A stretch of 64,000 nt of DNA from Trichoplusia ni (Eukaryota; Arthropoda; Insecta; Lepidoptera; Noctuidae): assembly GCF_003590095.1 (NCBI RefSeq), contig NW_020800153.1:55118-119117 (forward strand), read 5' to 3'. How positions within the stretch are numbered: the first letter of the stretch is position 1; each line of letters begins with the position of its first letter. A program made the translations under genes and the position numbers. The notes below the pieces were generated by a model. The model was not told the DNA's origin. It saw only the letters and a list, made by a program, of their open reading frames with translations, and ran no database searches. Shown here in pieces: positions 35,287 to 47,020 of this stretch.

Positions 35287-36399
35287 TATTATTTCTAACA
35301 CTTCGAAAAATTAAAAAAATAAATTATCAAAGAGACATAAAATGATAAAAACCATATCTACTTTCAACTTTATCTAACAGTAAGTACATTCAAAGTATTT
35401 AAACCTAAACAACCCACAGCTAGTCAAGATATTGATGGCATTCGTAAAAAAAGGAAAGGAACAAATTAATAAGAAGAGGTACTCTTGTTCAGGTTGGAGA
35501 GTTGATCTTGACTAACTTGCTAAGGCTCTACGGATTACCATACATTTAAATATGAAATACAAACGAATACGCACAAATTATAAGCTACGAAAATCGCTTG
35601 CTACTAACTACGCCGTAGCACACGTCTCATTACTTAGACAACGATGTTCTAAAAAGAGTTTCAAAGTGTCGACCTTGGATTATTTCTAAATTATTATATT
35701 CAGAAAACGCTGGTTGTGCTCAGGTAGGTCGTAGTTTAGGATTTAGGAAAAACTTGTTATATAGACAGTTTTTAACCAGAATTAAATCTTATAATCGTTG
35801 TTATTCTGATTTTATATTTCCATGGGATCATTGTCGAATTGTAGCGGAAGGGCCCGCGGGCAACAGCTAGTAAAGTTATTATTTATATTGCGTCTAAGAC
35901 CAGAAAAAAAACGACAAAAGAAAAATGAGAAATTCCCAGATAATTTACAATACATATTTGCTTAACATATACACTTCAAATGGGAGATCTAAGTCCTGAA
36001 TAAAATAAAATATATATAAATAGCTGATTCTTAAAAACATTATTTTTAAGAATTAAAACCCTCCGTGGACCTTAAGGAACATACAAAAAATAAATTAGCG
36101 GAATTGGTCAATCCATTATTTTATAGTTATGCACTTTGAAACGTCATCATCATTTTATAGGAATAATAATCGAATAGTAAGGATGCAAAGTTACGTGCAC
36201 TTGATGGACTTTCCGACTAAATCATTTAAAGCAAGAGCACAAATACTTGATAGAGTAAAAAATTACGAATATGGGTTCTATAAAATAACGCTAACAAATA
36301 AACTATAATAACAATATTGAAAGCAAGAATTAAACCGATAACCCTTTGTTTTCCATAACAAATAAAAATATCAATCTCATGTGCATATTTAAAATCATA
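35287..36399. other. Non-coding stretch
   Basis: Contains a reversed CTAGC-head remnant at about 35,820-35,876 (GGCCCGCGGGCAACAGCTAG) and a partial CTACGCCGTAGCA palindrome near 35,609. Otherwise AT-rich with nothing recognised. Confidence 0.4.
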
Positions 36400-37030
36400 A
36401 TTTATATAAACGCACTTGCTCTCCTTGTAAGCACAGCGTCAAAGGTGAACAGCCTGAGTTATGCCCATAATGTATTCTTTCAATTGTTTACTCCCCAATC
36501 TACGGCCAATTCGGACCTATCGGTCGGATTGACCGTAGCCTGAGTGCCGTACGGCAGCTGAGCGGGCGCTTATAGACTATCTGTTGCCAATCTGAACAGT
36601 GCGATTCAGAATTTGCTATGACGTATAACAGCCGCCATCTCTCGTTAGTACTGCGAACATCCAGCAATTATAACCACAAAAACTTTTTATTCAAAAATAA
36701 AGATTTCAAAAAAAAAATATTTTTTTAGTTTATTTTTTAAATTTTCTATTAAAATAACTTAAATCTTTTCTGCAGAAAGTTGAAATTCGACAATCGAAAA
36801 TTAAAGTCAGATTGAGAGTAATCCAAGGCCATGCTAAAGCGAGTATTATAGCGTTTGTCGTTAGAGTCGTAAATGGCATAGCAGCTAGATCGAGAACGAG
36901 TCAGGTTGGTACGCAGAATTTGGTCTAGATGGCATTATTTTCAATCATACGCCCTGAATCAATACTGCATGCTGGCATGCATTATACGTATGTTGAGGTA
37001 CGCGTTCGTAAACATGGCGCCCTTTAGGAA
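36400..37030 (+). repeat. Hairpin-bearing repeat (family G), copy 3
   Basis: Hairpin arms CTACGGCCAATTCGGACC and GGTCGGATTGACCGTAG (36,500-36,538). The element continues with CGCCATCTCTCGTTAGTACT, GGCCATGCTAAAGCGAGTAT and TCTAGATGGCATTATTTTC. Both arms differ from copies 1, 2 and 4 by the same 3-nt shortening. Confidence 0.6.
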
Positions 37031-37734
37031 CACCCACTGACCGTGGCCATTTTTCTTTGTTAGACTGAACTGTTCCCATTAACGTTGACTTAAGCGTAAG
37101 AAGGTTTGATAACCTCTATTAAAACAAAACAAATGCATAAGAGGCGCATTAGAAAAAGTAGGTTTAATTGTAATTATAAAATATGGAAACAACATTTAAT
37201 TTTATAATTCTTAAAATATTATTTTGCCGCGAAAGCTCAAAATTGCTTTTGCGGCAAAAAAATATACTGCATATTTTATACTATTTTTATAATAAATTCT
37301 TTAAAAAACAAATAAATTAATAAATAAATTATTTTAAATTAACTTTTCGAGTTCTACATAATACATATATATTTCTGAAAATTGTTTTGAAATTTCATTA
37401 TGGTTTATATGTGTACTAAAATAGGTGACGCATTTTTGTTTTAAATTTTGTAATTTTTATTGTAACTGTAATTTTATTTCTATAAAAAATAAATTAAATA
37501 TTATTCTATTTTATTAAAAAACCTTTTTTATGTTACTTAATAACAATTTATAAATAAATATTGCTTTTTTTTATAAAATATATTTTTAATATTATTTTAT
37601 TAATTTTATTTATTTTACAAACAATATTTTTCAATTCAAACTAATGACAAAAATAGAATAAAAAAAATAAAAAAAAAATCAAATTTAAAAATATCGGCAT
37701 CAAGGCATGCAAGGCAATGTTGCCTATAGTATAT
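37031..37734. other. Very AT-rich stretch
   Basis: Long A/T runs and ATAAATAAATTA-like tracts with almost no G/C between about 37,270 and 37,690. No gene or named repeat. A CTCAAAATTGCTTTTGCGGC / TTTTGCCGCGAAAGC partial inverted pair occurs near 37,223-37,258. Confidence 0.45.
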
Positions 37735-38200
37735 GTTTTTTAAGACTCCCTACTAAAGTCAATTAGGACCGTTCGGCCCAATTGACTCCGTAGGGAGTGC
37801 CGTACGACAGCCTCCGTGCAGGCAGGTGAACCTGGCGGAGCGGCAACTGCGGCAACAAACATACTTTAATGCAAACACAACATATAAAACAAAAAAAAAC
37901 ATTCATCCCATTATTAAAAATAAAATAACATTTAAAAACGTCCAATTATAATAATAATAGCGTACAATTTAAATGAAAGAAGCTTTTCAGTTTTTCAAAT
38001 TTTGATTTACGATGGCTATTCTGAAATCTGTCTTGTGCTGCTTGTAATAGAGTCCATCTTACGTTTTGCCTAGTCGGAATAGCCAGGCTGAGATCGAGGC
38101 TGGTTTAAGTACGCGATATTTTTGATAGATGGCGCTGTTCTCAATGAAACTCCCCTAATGAAAGCTGATGCATTATATTTATGTCGACCTCACGTGGTTG
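37735..38200 (+). repeat. Hairpin-bearing repeat (family G), copy 4
   Basis: Hairpin arms ACTCCCTACTAAAGTCAATT and AATTGACTCCGTAGGGAGT (37,745-37,798) with a short loop. The middle block is replaced by other sequence, but GATAGATGGCGCTGTTCTCA and TTATGTCGACCTCACGTGG near 38,125-38,200 match the 3' end of copies 2 and 3. Confidence 0.55.
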
Positions 38201-39897
38201 GGGGCCTTCGAGGGGCTTTCTCTCCCTCTCAGGTGAAATTACACCTTATAATCACAGGGGAAAGGATTTTATTCAGTTATCACGAGAATAACTAGTTGCG
38301 TAGTATCTATTGCCAACATTTTGGTATGAAATATGATTTCTGGCGGTTGGTAGCAGACTCGGTTTCATTCATCTGATTTGCACCAACTTCAGGTGAATCA
38401 TGAATGCAGTTCTCTTGGAAGTCAAATTGTATTTCTTTTTATTAAAATGCAGAATATTAGTCAAAGTTATGATGTAGATAAAATCTTTTTGTTTTATTTT
38501 CTTTGGTGTCCATTGAACAACGAATTTTATGAAAGATAATTAAAAAAAAATTTCGTTATAAACATTTAACATATTTTTTATGTTTATATTACATTTCATC
38601 TTATATTTTCACTAGTTTCAAAGCTAAAATGACAAAAATGACAGTCAATATTTTATAGACCTGTAAAGTTTAGTTGACCTGATTTTTTTGTTGCATAGAG
38701 GTTGGTATCGAAAATTTTGAACGTGTTTGCGGGGTGGCAACCCTTTCATATCATCTGTCATCTTAAAAAAAGGTTACGACAGACAGTCAACATAACAAAA
38801 AAGCTATAAACTACGTTCGAAAGTTCGGAATGGATTATACTCAATTTCCTTTCTTTTTTTGGGAATATAAGGCTATGTTAAGTTATCGATCAATTATTTA
38901 TTTGTGTTCGATTTCTGACGACGAAATTTAGATGTAATTAACGAACCTAAAAATATACAAAAATCTCGTTTATTCTTATGTAGGCTACATATTACAAACT
39001 TTTAGAAGGGTTCCGTAATTTAAAATAGAAATGGAACCCTGTTTATTAATTCTTCCTTTCGCGAACCTGTCTTCCTCTTTTCAGTTTCAAATCAAATGGT
39101 GCAAAACCGATTGCGGTTTCGGTTAAGCAAAAATTTTCATTGCAATATTATGTCGATATTTAGGTGATCTGATGCTGGAACTGTAAGTTGGCCATAGAGA
39201 CCGGTTTTATTGGTCTTCATGAGGTAGTCGATGCATCATGCATGCCGCTTGCTGGCACAGGGTTACTCATTCAATAAACATTCTTTTGTTGACAATACAC
39301 CTTTATTCGGATACTACACTTTTCGACGTATTTTCGATGCTCCCGCCAGACCACGCTTCGTCATGAATTGTCTCCCTCGCTTCCCGCCAATTTTTAATAT
39401 ATATTTTTTTAATCCCCAGTCTGACTGCCTCAGTCACTCAAACACCCGAATTAGTCAAATGACCTTCTAGAATCATAACATTTAATTTCACGCCTTACAC
39501 TCTGGTCGATCTGGTACTTTCCTCAAAGGGAAGTCCAAATAAATACTCTGCATTGGTTTATAAATTTATACTCGCATATTAAAATTGTTTGGACATTAAA
39601 AGAGACTGCGACCCCTGAGTTTGTTTCGACGTTCTTTCTCTGGGTAGTCAGACACAGATACAGACTCCAGCGTTCTCAAATAACTTGTAAAAATGATGAT
39701 TCAGTTTTACAAGTCTGTGTATGTATTATATACTATTATTAATTTCATCTAAGAATCTTTATGAATGCGTTTTTTATTTATTTACACCCCAAGCAGTAAT
39801 TTGAACAACTCATCATGTTACGATAACGGTGCCCCGATTCTTCTATTTACAATGACCGACAAATAAATGGCAATTCAATTAAATTTGAATTTATCCC
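38201..39897. other. Non-coding stretch
   Basis: No gene recognised. A block at 39,606-39,680 (GAGTTTGTTTCGACGTTC, CTCCAGCGTTCTCAAATA) is a diverged copy of part of the array unit (42,484-42,552). A block at 39,755-39,800 is the reverse complement of 41,655-41,700. Confidence 0.4.
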
Positions 39898-40011
39898 TAT
39901 TCTCTTAAGTATTTTACCAGTACAATGATTGGAAGTTAATTTTATTGACCTTGAGTGTACCGTCCCATACTGAATTTCCAATTATTGTGTAGAAAAATGC
40001 TTAAGAGAATA
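39898..40011. repeat. 114-bp imperfect hairpin
   Basis: TATTCTCTTAAGTATTTT on the left pairs with AAAAATGCTTAAGAGAATA on the right. Pairing continues through ACAATGATTGGAA against TTCCAATTATTGT, giving arms of about 40 nt and a loop of about 30 nt. No clear target duplication. It could be a small MITE or a hairpin RNA. Confidence 0.6.
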
Positions 40012-40410
40012 CGAAAATTATCATTTTCATTGATTCATCGGCCATTACAGATAGCAGGATTGGGGCCCAGGGCAAAAACATATACCTTCTATCAAAAATC
40101 ATGTTGATGGAATTGCGTCTTATAAAAAATAAAATAAACCAGATGAAAAATTCGCCTTCTATCGCCACTCACTTACACAATTGGCTAAGGAGCGTGCGTC
40201 AAAACAGTCGTAATAAAACAATTATGAAGAACTCTCTGTTCATGCCATTTACTTGCGAAAAAACATTCCCTAAGTTGCGTGAACTTTTGAAACTCAACAC
40301 TTGTTCTTGAAGAGGCTTTTCTAAGGCGTCGCTGAAGTTTTAACATGGCTTCTTGGTTTATTTTTAATGTTTTTCATGTATTTTGACTATGGCGTATATT
40401 TTATTACAAA

Positions 40411-40690
40411 CTAGCTGTTGCCCACGACTTATTTCCACGTTGTTAGAAAATATAAGTTAGGAATTTTTGAACGAAACCCTCGAAATTGAATAATTTTCCC
40501 TGTTTTTTTCCACATTTTCCATTGTATCTTCGCTCCTAATAGTCGCAGCGTAATGGTTAATAGCTTAAAACCTTCCTCGATGAATGGTCTACTCAACATA
40601 AAAAGAATTTTTCAATTTGAACAAGTAGTTCCTGAGATTAGCGCGTTCAAACAAACAAACAAACTCTTCAGCTTTACATATTAAGTATAC
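40411..40690 (+). repeat. CTAGC-head element, complete copy
   Basis: CTAGCTGTTGCCCACGACTT start, then ATCTTCGCTCCTAATAGTCG, AAACCTTCCTCGATGAATGG, AGTTCCTGAGATTAGCGCG and CAAACAAACAAACTCTTCAG. It is the near mirror of 23080-23292. Confidence 0.7.
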
Positions 40691-41106
40691 ATTAATGATT
40701 TAAAACACATGATTGGTAAGTATTTAGTAAGAGCTATTGGTCACTTTATAAGCCGTTCCATGTTCCAAGTGAAGTATGAAGAGGACTCTATATTATAAAA
40801 CAACTAATAATGTATTATTATAAACCGAAACAAACAAAACTATCGTAATTATAATATTACCGTAACGTATAATGTGGTTTATATTGAATGATATCTACAG
40901 TACAGAACTTAAAACACATTTTCGTCTGCACTAAATAAAAACAAAATATTCTAATGATAATGGTACGATGACCTTACGAGACTTTTAAATTATAAAAAAA
41001 ATCGCGAAATTTGAAAACATACACATACTCTACCTAATTAAATATTTCTTAATGAGCTGCTGCTCGCGAGCCAGCCCGTTACAAATAAAAAACGATCTCA
41101 CGGTTA

Positions 41107-42696
41107 TACACGGTGATCTTTTAGTCGTCTTACAAAAGCAGTTCATGTATCCGACGTAAAATACCCCTAGGCGCAATTATTCACCAACTTAAAACTATCG
41201 TTACAGGTAAGTACCACCTAATGCGACAGTTAAAGTAATATTAAAACTATTTAAACACTTATATCTATACAAATTTTCAACATTATTTTATATCGACTTT
41301 AAATCTACTAAAATTCAGTAGTGGTTGTTCAGTAGCACATACATTTATATTGTACTAGCTTATCGCCTGCGACTTCGCTCGCGCCGAGGTCGGTTATATC
41401 GCGTTTCTAAAAAGTCCGAGATAAAAACTATCCTATGTTCTTTCTCAAGGTCAACTCCATATCTGTACCAAATGTCATTAAAATCAGTTCGGTGGTTTAG
41501 ACGAGAAAGCGTAACAGACAGACAGACAGAGTTACATATCGAACGTTTAAAGTATGTGAACATATTTCTACTTGATGTATAAATCGTTAAGCATTTTAGC
41601 AGGTTTTATATTTAAGTTAGGCAGACGAATAAACAAACAGTTGTGGGATTTACTGCTTGGGATGTAAATAAATAAAAAAACGCATTCATAAAGATTCCTG
41701 TACTTAATGTGATTTTTTTTTGGATTCCCAGATGAAATTAATAATAGTAATAATTACTTTATCTATTTGTTGGTTTGGCTACGACTTTCATATTATTGCT
41801 CTTTCATTGGTTTTGCTACGCCGTAGGCGTCGTAGCCTTATGGGTTCATTTAATTAGTATAAACCGTTTTAGTCAAATCATTTGATGTTTTAAATTTAGA
41901 CCTATGTGAGTTATTTATTACGACTTCTTTTAATTTTATTGTATGCCTAGGTTATGCCTAGGCTCTGCATACAATTTTATATTTCAGGCTAAATAGGCTT
42001 TAAAATTTACTATAAGCAAGTAGAAAAGACAATATCCATCCCAAAAACAGTAACTTGTTAACACAGCATCAGAAAATATGAGAAAACTTGATAACTCTGT
42101 TTTGCTAGCAAAGAAGTAGTTCCGTCTTTATAACTAGATATAACGACTAAGCCATCTAATTTCGACGCAAAAATACAATATCTTGACCAAACGATAGACT
42201 CCTATTCAAACCTGAAATGGTAGTTCTGATTTTCTAACTAGATGGCGTTGGCATCGAATTAGATCGCGCTATGGTTTGGTTACGCCGACTTGTATAAGTT
42301 AGCGGCGAAACTTCTGCGAGACCGTGCACAGACGCCACCTGAACCCAAAAATAAATTTTTGGAAAGCTATCACCACGATAGTGGTGACAGCTTTAGAATA
42401 CATATTAATCAAAACGTCGGTTACTGTCCCGAGATCCTTGTGGCCAACCTTGACCTAGACGTTATAAGAGACCCTGACCTCTGAGTTTGTTTCGACATTC
42501 CTTCTCAGGGAAGTCAGATAGGTAATGTGGATGGACTCTAGCGTTCTCAAAAAAAGACATGTAAAAGTGATGCTATACCCCATCTGCAGAATAAATGATT
42601 TCATTTCTTTGCGGACTTAAATATCTTGAACGTGTTCTAGTCATTGGATACATGAACTGGGCTGCTTTTGTAAGACGAATAAAAAATCACGGTGTA
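41107..42696. mobile_element. Element bounded by TACACGGTGA inverted ends, with nested insertions
   Basis: The left end TACACGGTGATCTTTTAGTC and right end ...AAAAATCACGGTGTA are inverted and each is flanked by TA (41105-41106 and 42697-42698). The flanks CTCACGG and ATATCGGGGTAAAAAC look like the two halves of a CTAGC-head element it landed in. The element is 1.59 kb and contains another CTAGC-head copy. The tandem array starts within it, at about 41352, so units 2 and 3 carry only its right end. Confidence 0.5.
42290..42484 (+). other. 64-codon open stretch repeated in the array (unit 1)
   Basis: An open frame with no ATG start, containing KLAAKLLRDRAQ, YHHDSGDSFRI and NVGYCPEILVANLDLDVI. 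It is kept open in units 1, 3 and 4 (53,456 and 58,807), but unit 2 (47,979) has a 1-bp loss that shifts the frame. I do not recognise a family. Recent duplication alone can explain the conservation, and it may be a remnant of the enclosing transposon's gene. Confidence 0.25.
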
Positions 42697-43579
42697 TAAT
42701 ATCGGGGTAAAAACTGTCCTGAGTAACTGTAACTGTAACTACCCTATTAATCCTAAGACAGCAAATGGTGTTTTTTTTTTCTTATTTAGTTCACCAACTT
42801 AAAACTATCTTTACTGGTAAGTACCACCTTAAACACTTATATCTATACAAATTTTCAACATTATTTTATACTTTAACTAGCTTATCGCCTGCGACTTCGC
42901 TCGCGCCGAGGTCGGTTATATCGCGTTTCTAAAAAGTCCGAGATAAAAACTATGTTCTTTCTCAAGGTCAACTCTATCTCTGTACCAAATTTCATTAAAA
43001 TCAGTTCAGTGGCTTGGACGTGAAAGCGTAACAGACAGACAGACAAACAGAGTTACTTTCGCAGTTATAATATTAGTAGGGATTTATATTAAGTTACTTA
43101 TTATTAAGTTCAGCTCCGATCTCAGTAGGCTTTATTATTACGTCATAAGTTTTGCTAATTTCCTGTCGCAATGAGACAATACTGTTTTTGTTTTATAAAT
43201 ATGTTTTAAGTTTATTGCTATAATATGCTTTTAGCTTCAAGCTCATTAAAGTTAAAAAGAATTGTTTATTCTGTAACAATTACCTCTTACATTCAGTCTT
43301 ACATAGAGACCTCCTTTTAAGTAAGCATATACCTGTGTTAGGAGGCTCCGTTCTTCAAACTATAAGGAAACTTGGTAAAAGTTGTGTACAAAGAATAATA
43401 TTTGTAAATACAATCAAAAATTAAAAGTAAGCTTAGATGTAGGATAAAATTAAATGAAAACAAAAACTTAAAAATAACTTCTAGAGATAGTAAAAACACA
43501 ATAAAACTTCTAAAATATACGAAACACAATAAAACTTAAAAACAAGAGTTATCATCAACGCAAGCAATTCCCGGTCAGT

Positions 43580-43771
43580 GATACTGTCAAATGTCGTACC
43601 ACATTAGCTAGTCGACAGTTTCTGGCTACAAGCTCTCGACTTTATAATAAAATGAATAAAATTTTGTCCATCTATATTCGCACAAACTATGAGGTTAAAA
43701 ACATTCTCACCAAGTGGTTGCAAAAGTTATCATATGATGAAACTGAAAACTTTCTCAAAATTAATACCTAA
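43580..43771 (+). pseudogene. Non-LTR retrotransposon ORF C-terminal tail (unit 1)
   Basis: 63 codons and a stop: DTVKCRTTLASRQFL, then TSSRLYNKMNKIL and TKWLQKLSYDETENFL. This resembles the extreme C-terminus of LINE ORF2 proteins, where an LYNKLP-like motif and a WL....Y..EFL-like end are usual. Identical length and open frame occur at 49234-49425 and 54754-54945. The upstream reverse transcriptase is missing, so it is a 5'-truncated relic carried by the array unit. Family assignment is tentative. Confidence 0.45.
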
Positions 43772-45067
43772 ATTGTTAAATGCTGTATGCGCTTAAGATT
43801 GTTTTTCTTTCTTTATTAATATCATAGAAGTACTTGCACGTGTATCATATTAATAGTTGTATGTCATTGTTATTTTGGGGAACATTGGCTTCTAAGATAC
43901 AGGCTTATTGCCTAGTTTAGAAGTCAGACGTTCGACCTTGAACTTTTGTCACTGTTGCACAACTTATTCTTATTCTTCTTAAATTTTTGAAAGTTCTAGT
44001 ATAGTGTGTTCGTATGTGTACATGCGTGTTTTAGATGTGTGTGTATGTGTGTGTGTGCGTGTGTAGTGAATGTGTATGTGAGTATGTATGTTAGTCGCTT
44101 TTACTCATTTTAATGGAAAAATAGTTCTATATCCTCATACGACTTTGGTTTTAGCCATTGAACAATAGCCTTTTCGCAATCCCTTATAGAAAGAGGATAG
44201 ATATGTAGTTAGTAGTAAGCTCATTTAGTTTTAGATTCTTTTTAGTATTTATAATTAATTTTGTGAAATTACTATACACAGAAGCTGTTGGTAAACTTAA
44301 ATAAATAAATCCTGGATATAAACCACCAAGTTTTGGTCTAACTACAACAATAACGTCTATATTCAGTGGTTTTGCGTAAAAAAGGAACAAACGTTCATAC
44401 ATCCATCCAAGGATAATAACACAGTTATTATCATTTCAATTCTTACACATGTGATAACTAATATAAAAAATAATAAGTTTTAAGATTTGTCTTAAAAGTA
44501 TTCTAAAAGACAATTTAAACGAATCTAAAATCGATGGTGTTTTTGTAATAGACGCCATGGATACCTCTACTCCAGCATCAGATCATCTTCATGTACTGTC
44601 AAAAACTCAGCTGAATAGAAAACCAGAAAGTGAATCAAACTCAACTTGCAAGATTGACAGACAGAGAGACAAAGAGACAATTGAAACTAAATCTTCTAAT
44701 ATATAAAATTCCCGTATCACGATGTTAGTTACCGTACTCCTCCGAAACGACTTCACCGATTTTTACAAAATTTTATATGCTTTTCAGTTGGTCTGAGATT
44801 CGACTAACATCTATTTTTCATACCCCTAAGTGTTAAGGGTTGCACACACTAAAAACAAATATTTTTTGGACGAAATTGTTTGTTTTTATCTTTTTATAAT
44901 GTGACATTAAAATACATACAACTAGAAATAATTTATTAGGCAAAACAACGTTTGCCGGGTCAGTTAGTTAAATTTATAAAAAATACGAATGTTGCAAATC
45001 ATTATGATTGGTATGGTTATAAATTCAAGCCTAGCATGGAGCTACGTCCTAATTAATAACCGTCATC

Positions 45068-46771
45068 ATTTTCAGAAGGAGTTATCCCCAACATTTGGAA
45101 ATGGAAGGAATTTGGAAAGAAAATATGTTACACCAATTTTCAAAAAAGAGAGTTTTCCAAGATATGCTTGTTCTCCAAGATCCTTGAACGAATTGTATAC
45201 TATCTTTATGAGGCGGTCAGAAGTAATATAGGCGACGAACAACATGGGTTTCTTAGAAAACGCTCAACCACATCTAATCTTCTCCTTTCGCATGAGTTCA
45301 TATCTGAAGGGATGGAGCAGCATGCACAAGTTGACATAATTTACACCGACTACAGCAAATGCTTCGACCGTATTGACCATCGTGTCTTGTTGCAAAAGTT
45401 GTTATCGGCCGGAATACATGGTGACTTATATCGGTGGTTCTGTTCGTATGTTGACAATCGGACTCAAGCCGTAGTGTTACAGGGCTATACATCAGACTGG
45501 GCAACTGTTCTATCTGGAGTCCCCCAAGGTTCCATTTTGGGCCCCTTACTGTTCATATTATTTATATCGGACATAAAATCGTTTTTTCAACATTCTTATG
45601 TTTTACTCTATGCTGACGATATGAAGATACTTAAAAAAGTGCATAACGAGTTGGATACACACCTCTTACAGGAAGACCTTTTCAGATTTGAGACGTATTA
45701 TAGCTTAAATAAACTACATCTTAATGTGTCTAAATGTAACCACGTTACATATACGCGCAAAAAGACCTTGATAGGTACAGGCTAATCACTGTATGGTCAA
45801 ACTCTTAATAAAGTCGATACTATCAGAGACCTCGGTGTTATTTTTGACAGTAAACTATTATTCGATCAGCATATTGAGTCCATAGTTAAGAAAGCGGCAA
45901 AAGCGTTAGGCTTTATAACTAGAATGTCTGCTTGTTTCCGATCTATAAAAACAATTAAGATTCTATACTGTTCATTTGTTCGAAGCCATTTAGAATATGC
46001 ATCACAGGTCTGGAACCCGCAATATGAGATTTACAAATCTCGTATTGAGGGTGTCCAAAAAAAGTTTTTGAGATATATCGATTTCAAAGCACGTCAATAC
46101 TCGACAGATTACAATCACCGTTGTCACAGATACCATTTCTTACCTCTAGAATATAGACGATTCACAAATGATATTTGTTTTTTAATTAATATAGCCAATG
46201 GCACAATCGATTGTGCGGAATTTGTCGCTAAATTGGAACTGCGAACGAATCAACTCAGTTTACGTCAGCGCCCACTGCTCAGCGTTCCTTTTTCGTCCAC
46301 AAATTACAGGCGAAATGCCTTCTTTGCTAGGAGCACATCAAGTTTCAACAAATTACCTTTTGAGTTGAACATTGATCTTTTTTGCACATCCGCTAGCACG
46401 ACAAGACTTTTTTAGTGATTAAATTTCATTTAGAGATTTGATTTTTGTTTCATAATTCAAATAATATACAAATATATATATACAATATACAAATAATATG
46501 TATATATAATTGTAATACAAATAATATGTATATAGGTATATATAATTTCGTATTTTTTTTTATACATTATCGACTATAATCTTCCGAACTGCAGTAGTAT
46601 TATCTTTAACATGGTATACAACAACTTAGTTTGATCACGATAAAAGTCCTACGACAAACGTTATCAAAAAAATATATATATGTAGAGGCTTGTTATTAGC
46701 AATGTTTAAGATTATTTGTTTACCCATATTATGTAATTAGTCTGTAAGCCTTCTTTAAAAGCAATAAAAAA
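45068..46771 (+). mobile_element. 5'-truncated non-LTR retrotransposon inserted in unit 1
   Basis: 1.7 kb present only in unit 1. The undisturbed site CCGTCATCAATACAGAC is intact at 52,209 and 57,723, fixing the junctions. The element ends in a short A-rich tail (GCAATAAAAAA), as expected for target-primed integration. It starts inside the reverse-transcriptase region (GVIPNIWK-like motif near 45,080), so only the 3' part was copied. Confidence 0.85.
45075..46415 (+). pseudogene. Reverse transcriptase (Jockey/CR1-like), C-terminal part, broken
   Basis: From 45168 one frame runs to 46415 with a single in-frame stop (TAA at 45783-45785). The catalytic palm is recognisable: YTDYSKCFDRIDH (first aspartate motif), GVPQGSILGPLLFI and YADDMKIL. 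After the stop come the thumb and C-terminal signatures DLGVIFDSKLLF, HLEYASQVWNP and VQKKFLRYI, ending before TAG/TAA-rich DNA at 46416. Upstream, the TPIFKK and KILERIV motifs lie in different frames, so two frame shifts also exist. The endonuclease domain is missing. Jockey versus CR1 clade is not decided. Not functional. Confidence 0.85.
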
Positions 46772-47020
46772 AATACAGACAAATCCACGGGCGAGAGATT
46801 GTCTCAAATATAAACAAAACACTCGAAATCTCGTTGCCGTAGAGAACATAAGTAGATAATAATTTATTCTTGTTGACTTTATACAAATTGTATTGCAATA
46901 AACTTAATGCGATTAGAAATCGTTACGTCGAGAGGGGAAAAGCATCTTAAACAATCGCTGTATATTGGCAACAATTATTTGTATTTTATTAGCCTTTTCA
47001 CAAATGTTTTATTTTTCACT

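Larger units (their letters stand above)
41352..47020 (+). repeat. Tandem array, unit 1 (with LINE insertion)
   Basis: First of four direct copies. It is 5.67 kb long, or about 3.97 kb without the LINE at 45068-46771. Order: CTAGC-head copy (41,352-41,530), palindrome GCTACGCCGTAGGCGTCG (41,815), hairpin block TGTATGCCTAGG ... GCATACA (41,940), a 64-codon open stretch (42,290), right end of the TACACGGTGA element (42,696), second CTAGC-head copy (42,884-43,085), LINE ORF tail (43,580-43,771), TG-rich microsatellite (44,038-44,090), empty piggyBac site TTAA (44,110), then the LINE. Sequence left of 41352 does not match the corresponding part of the other units. Confidence 0.85.

Noticed and set aside
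44038..44090. TG-rich tract as a regulatory element
   Set aside because: It is an imperfect TG microsatellite copied in units 1-3 (also 49,690 and 55,210) with length changes typical of slippage.
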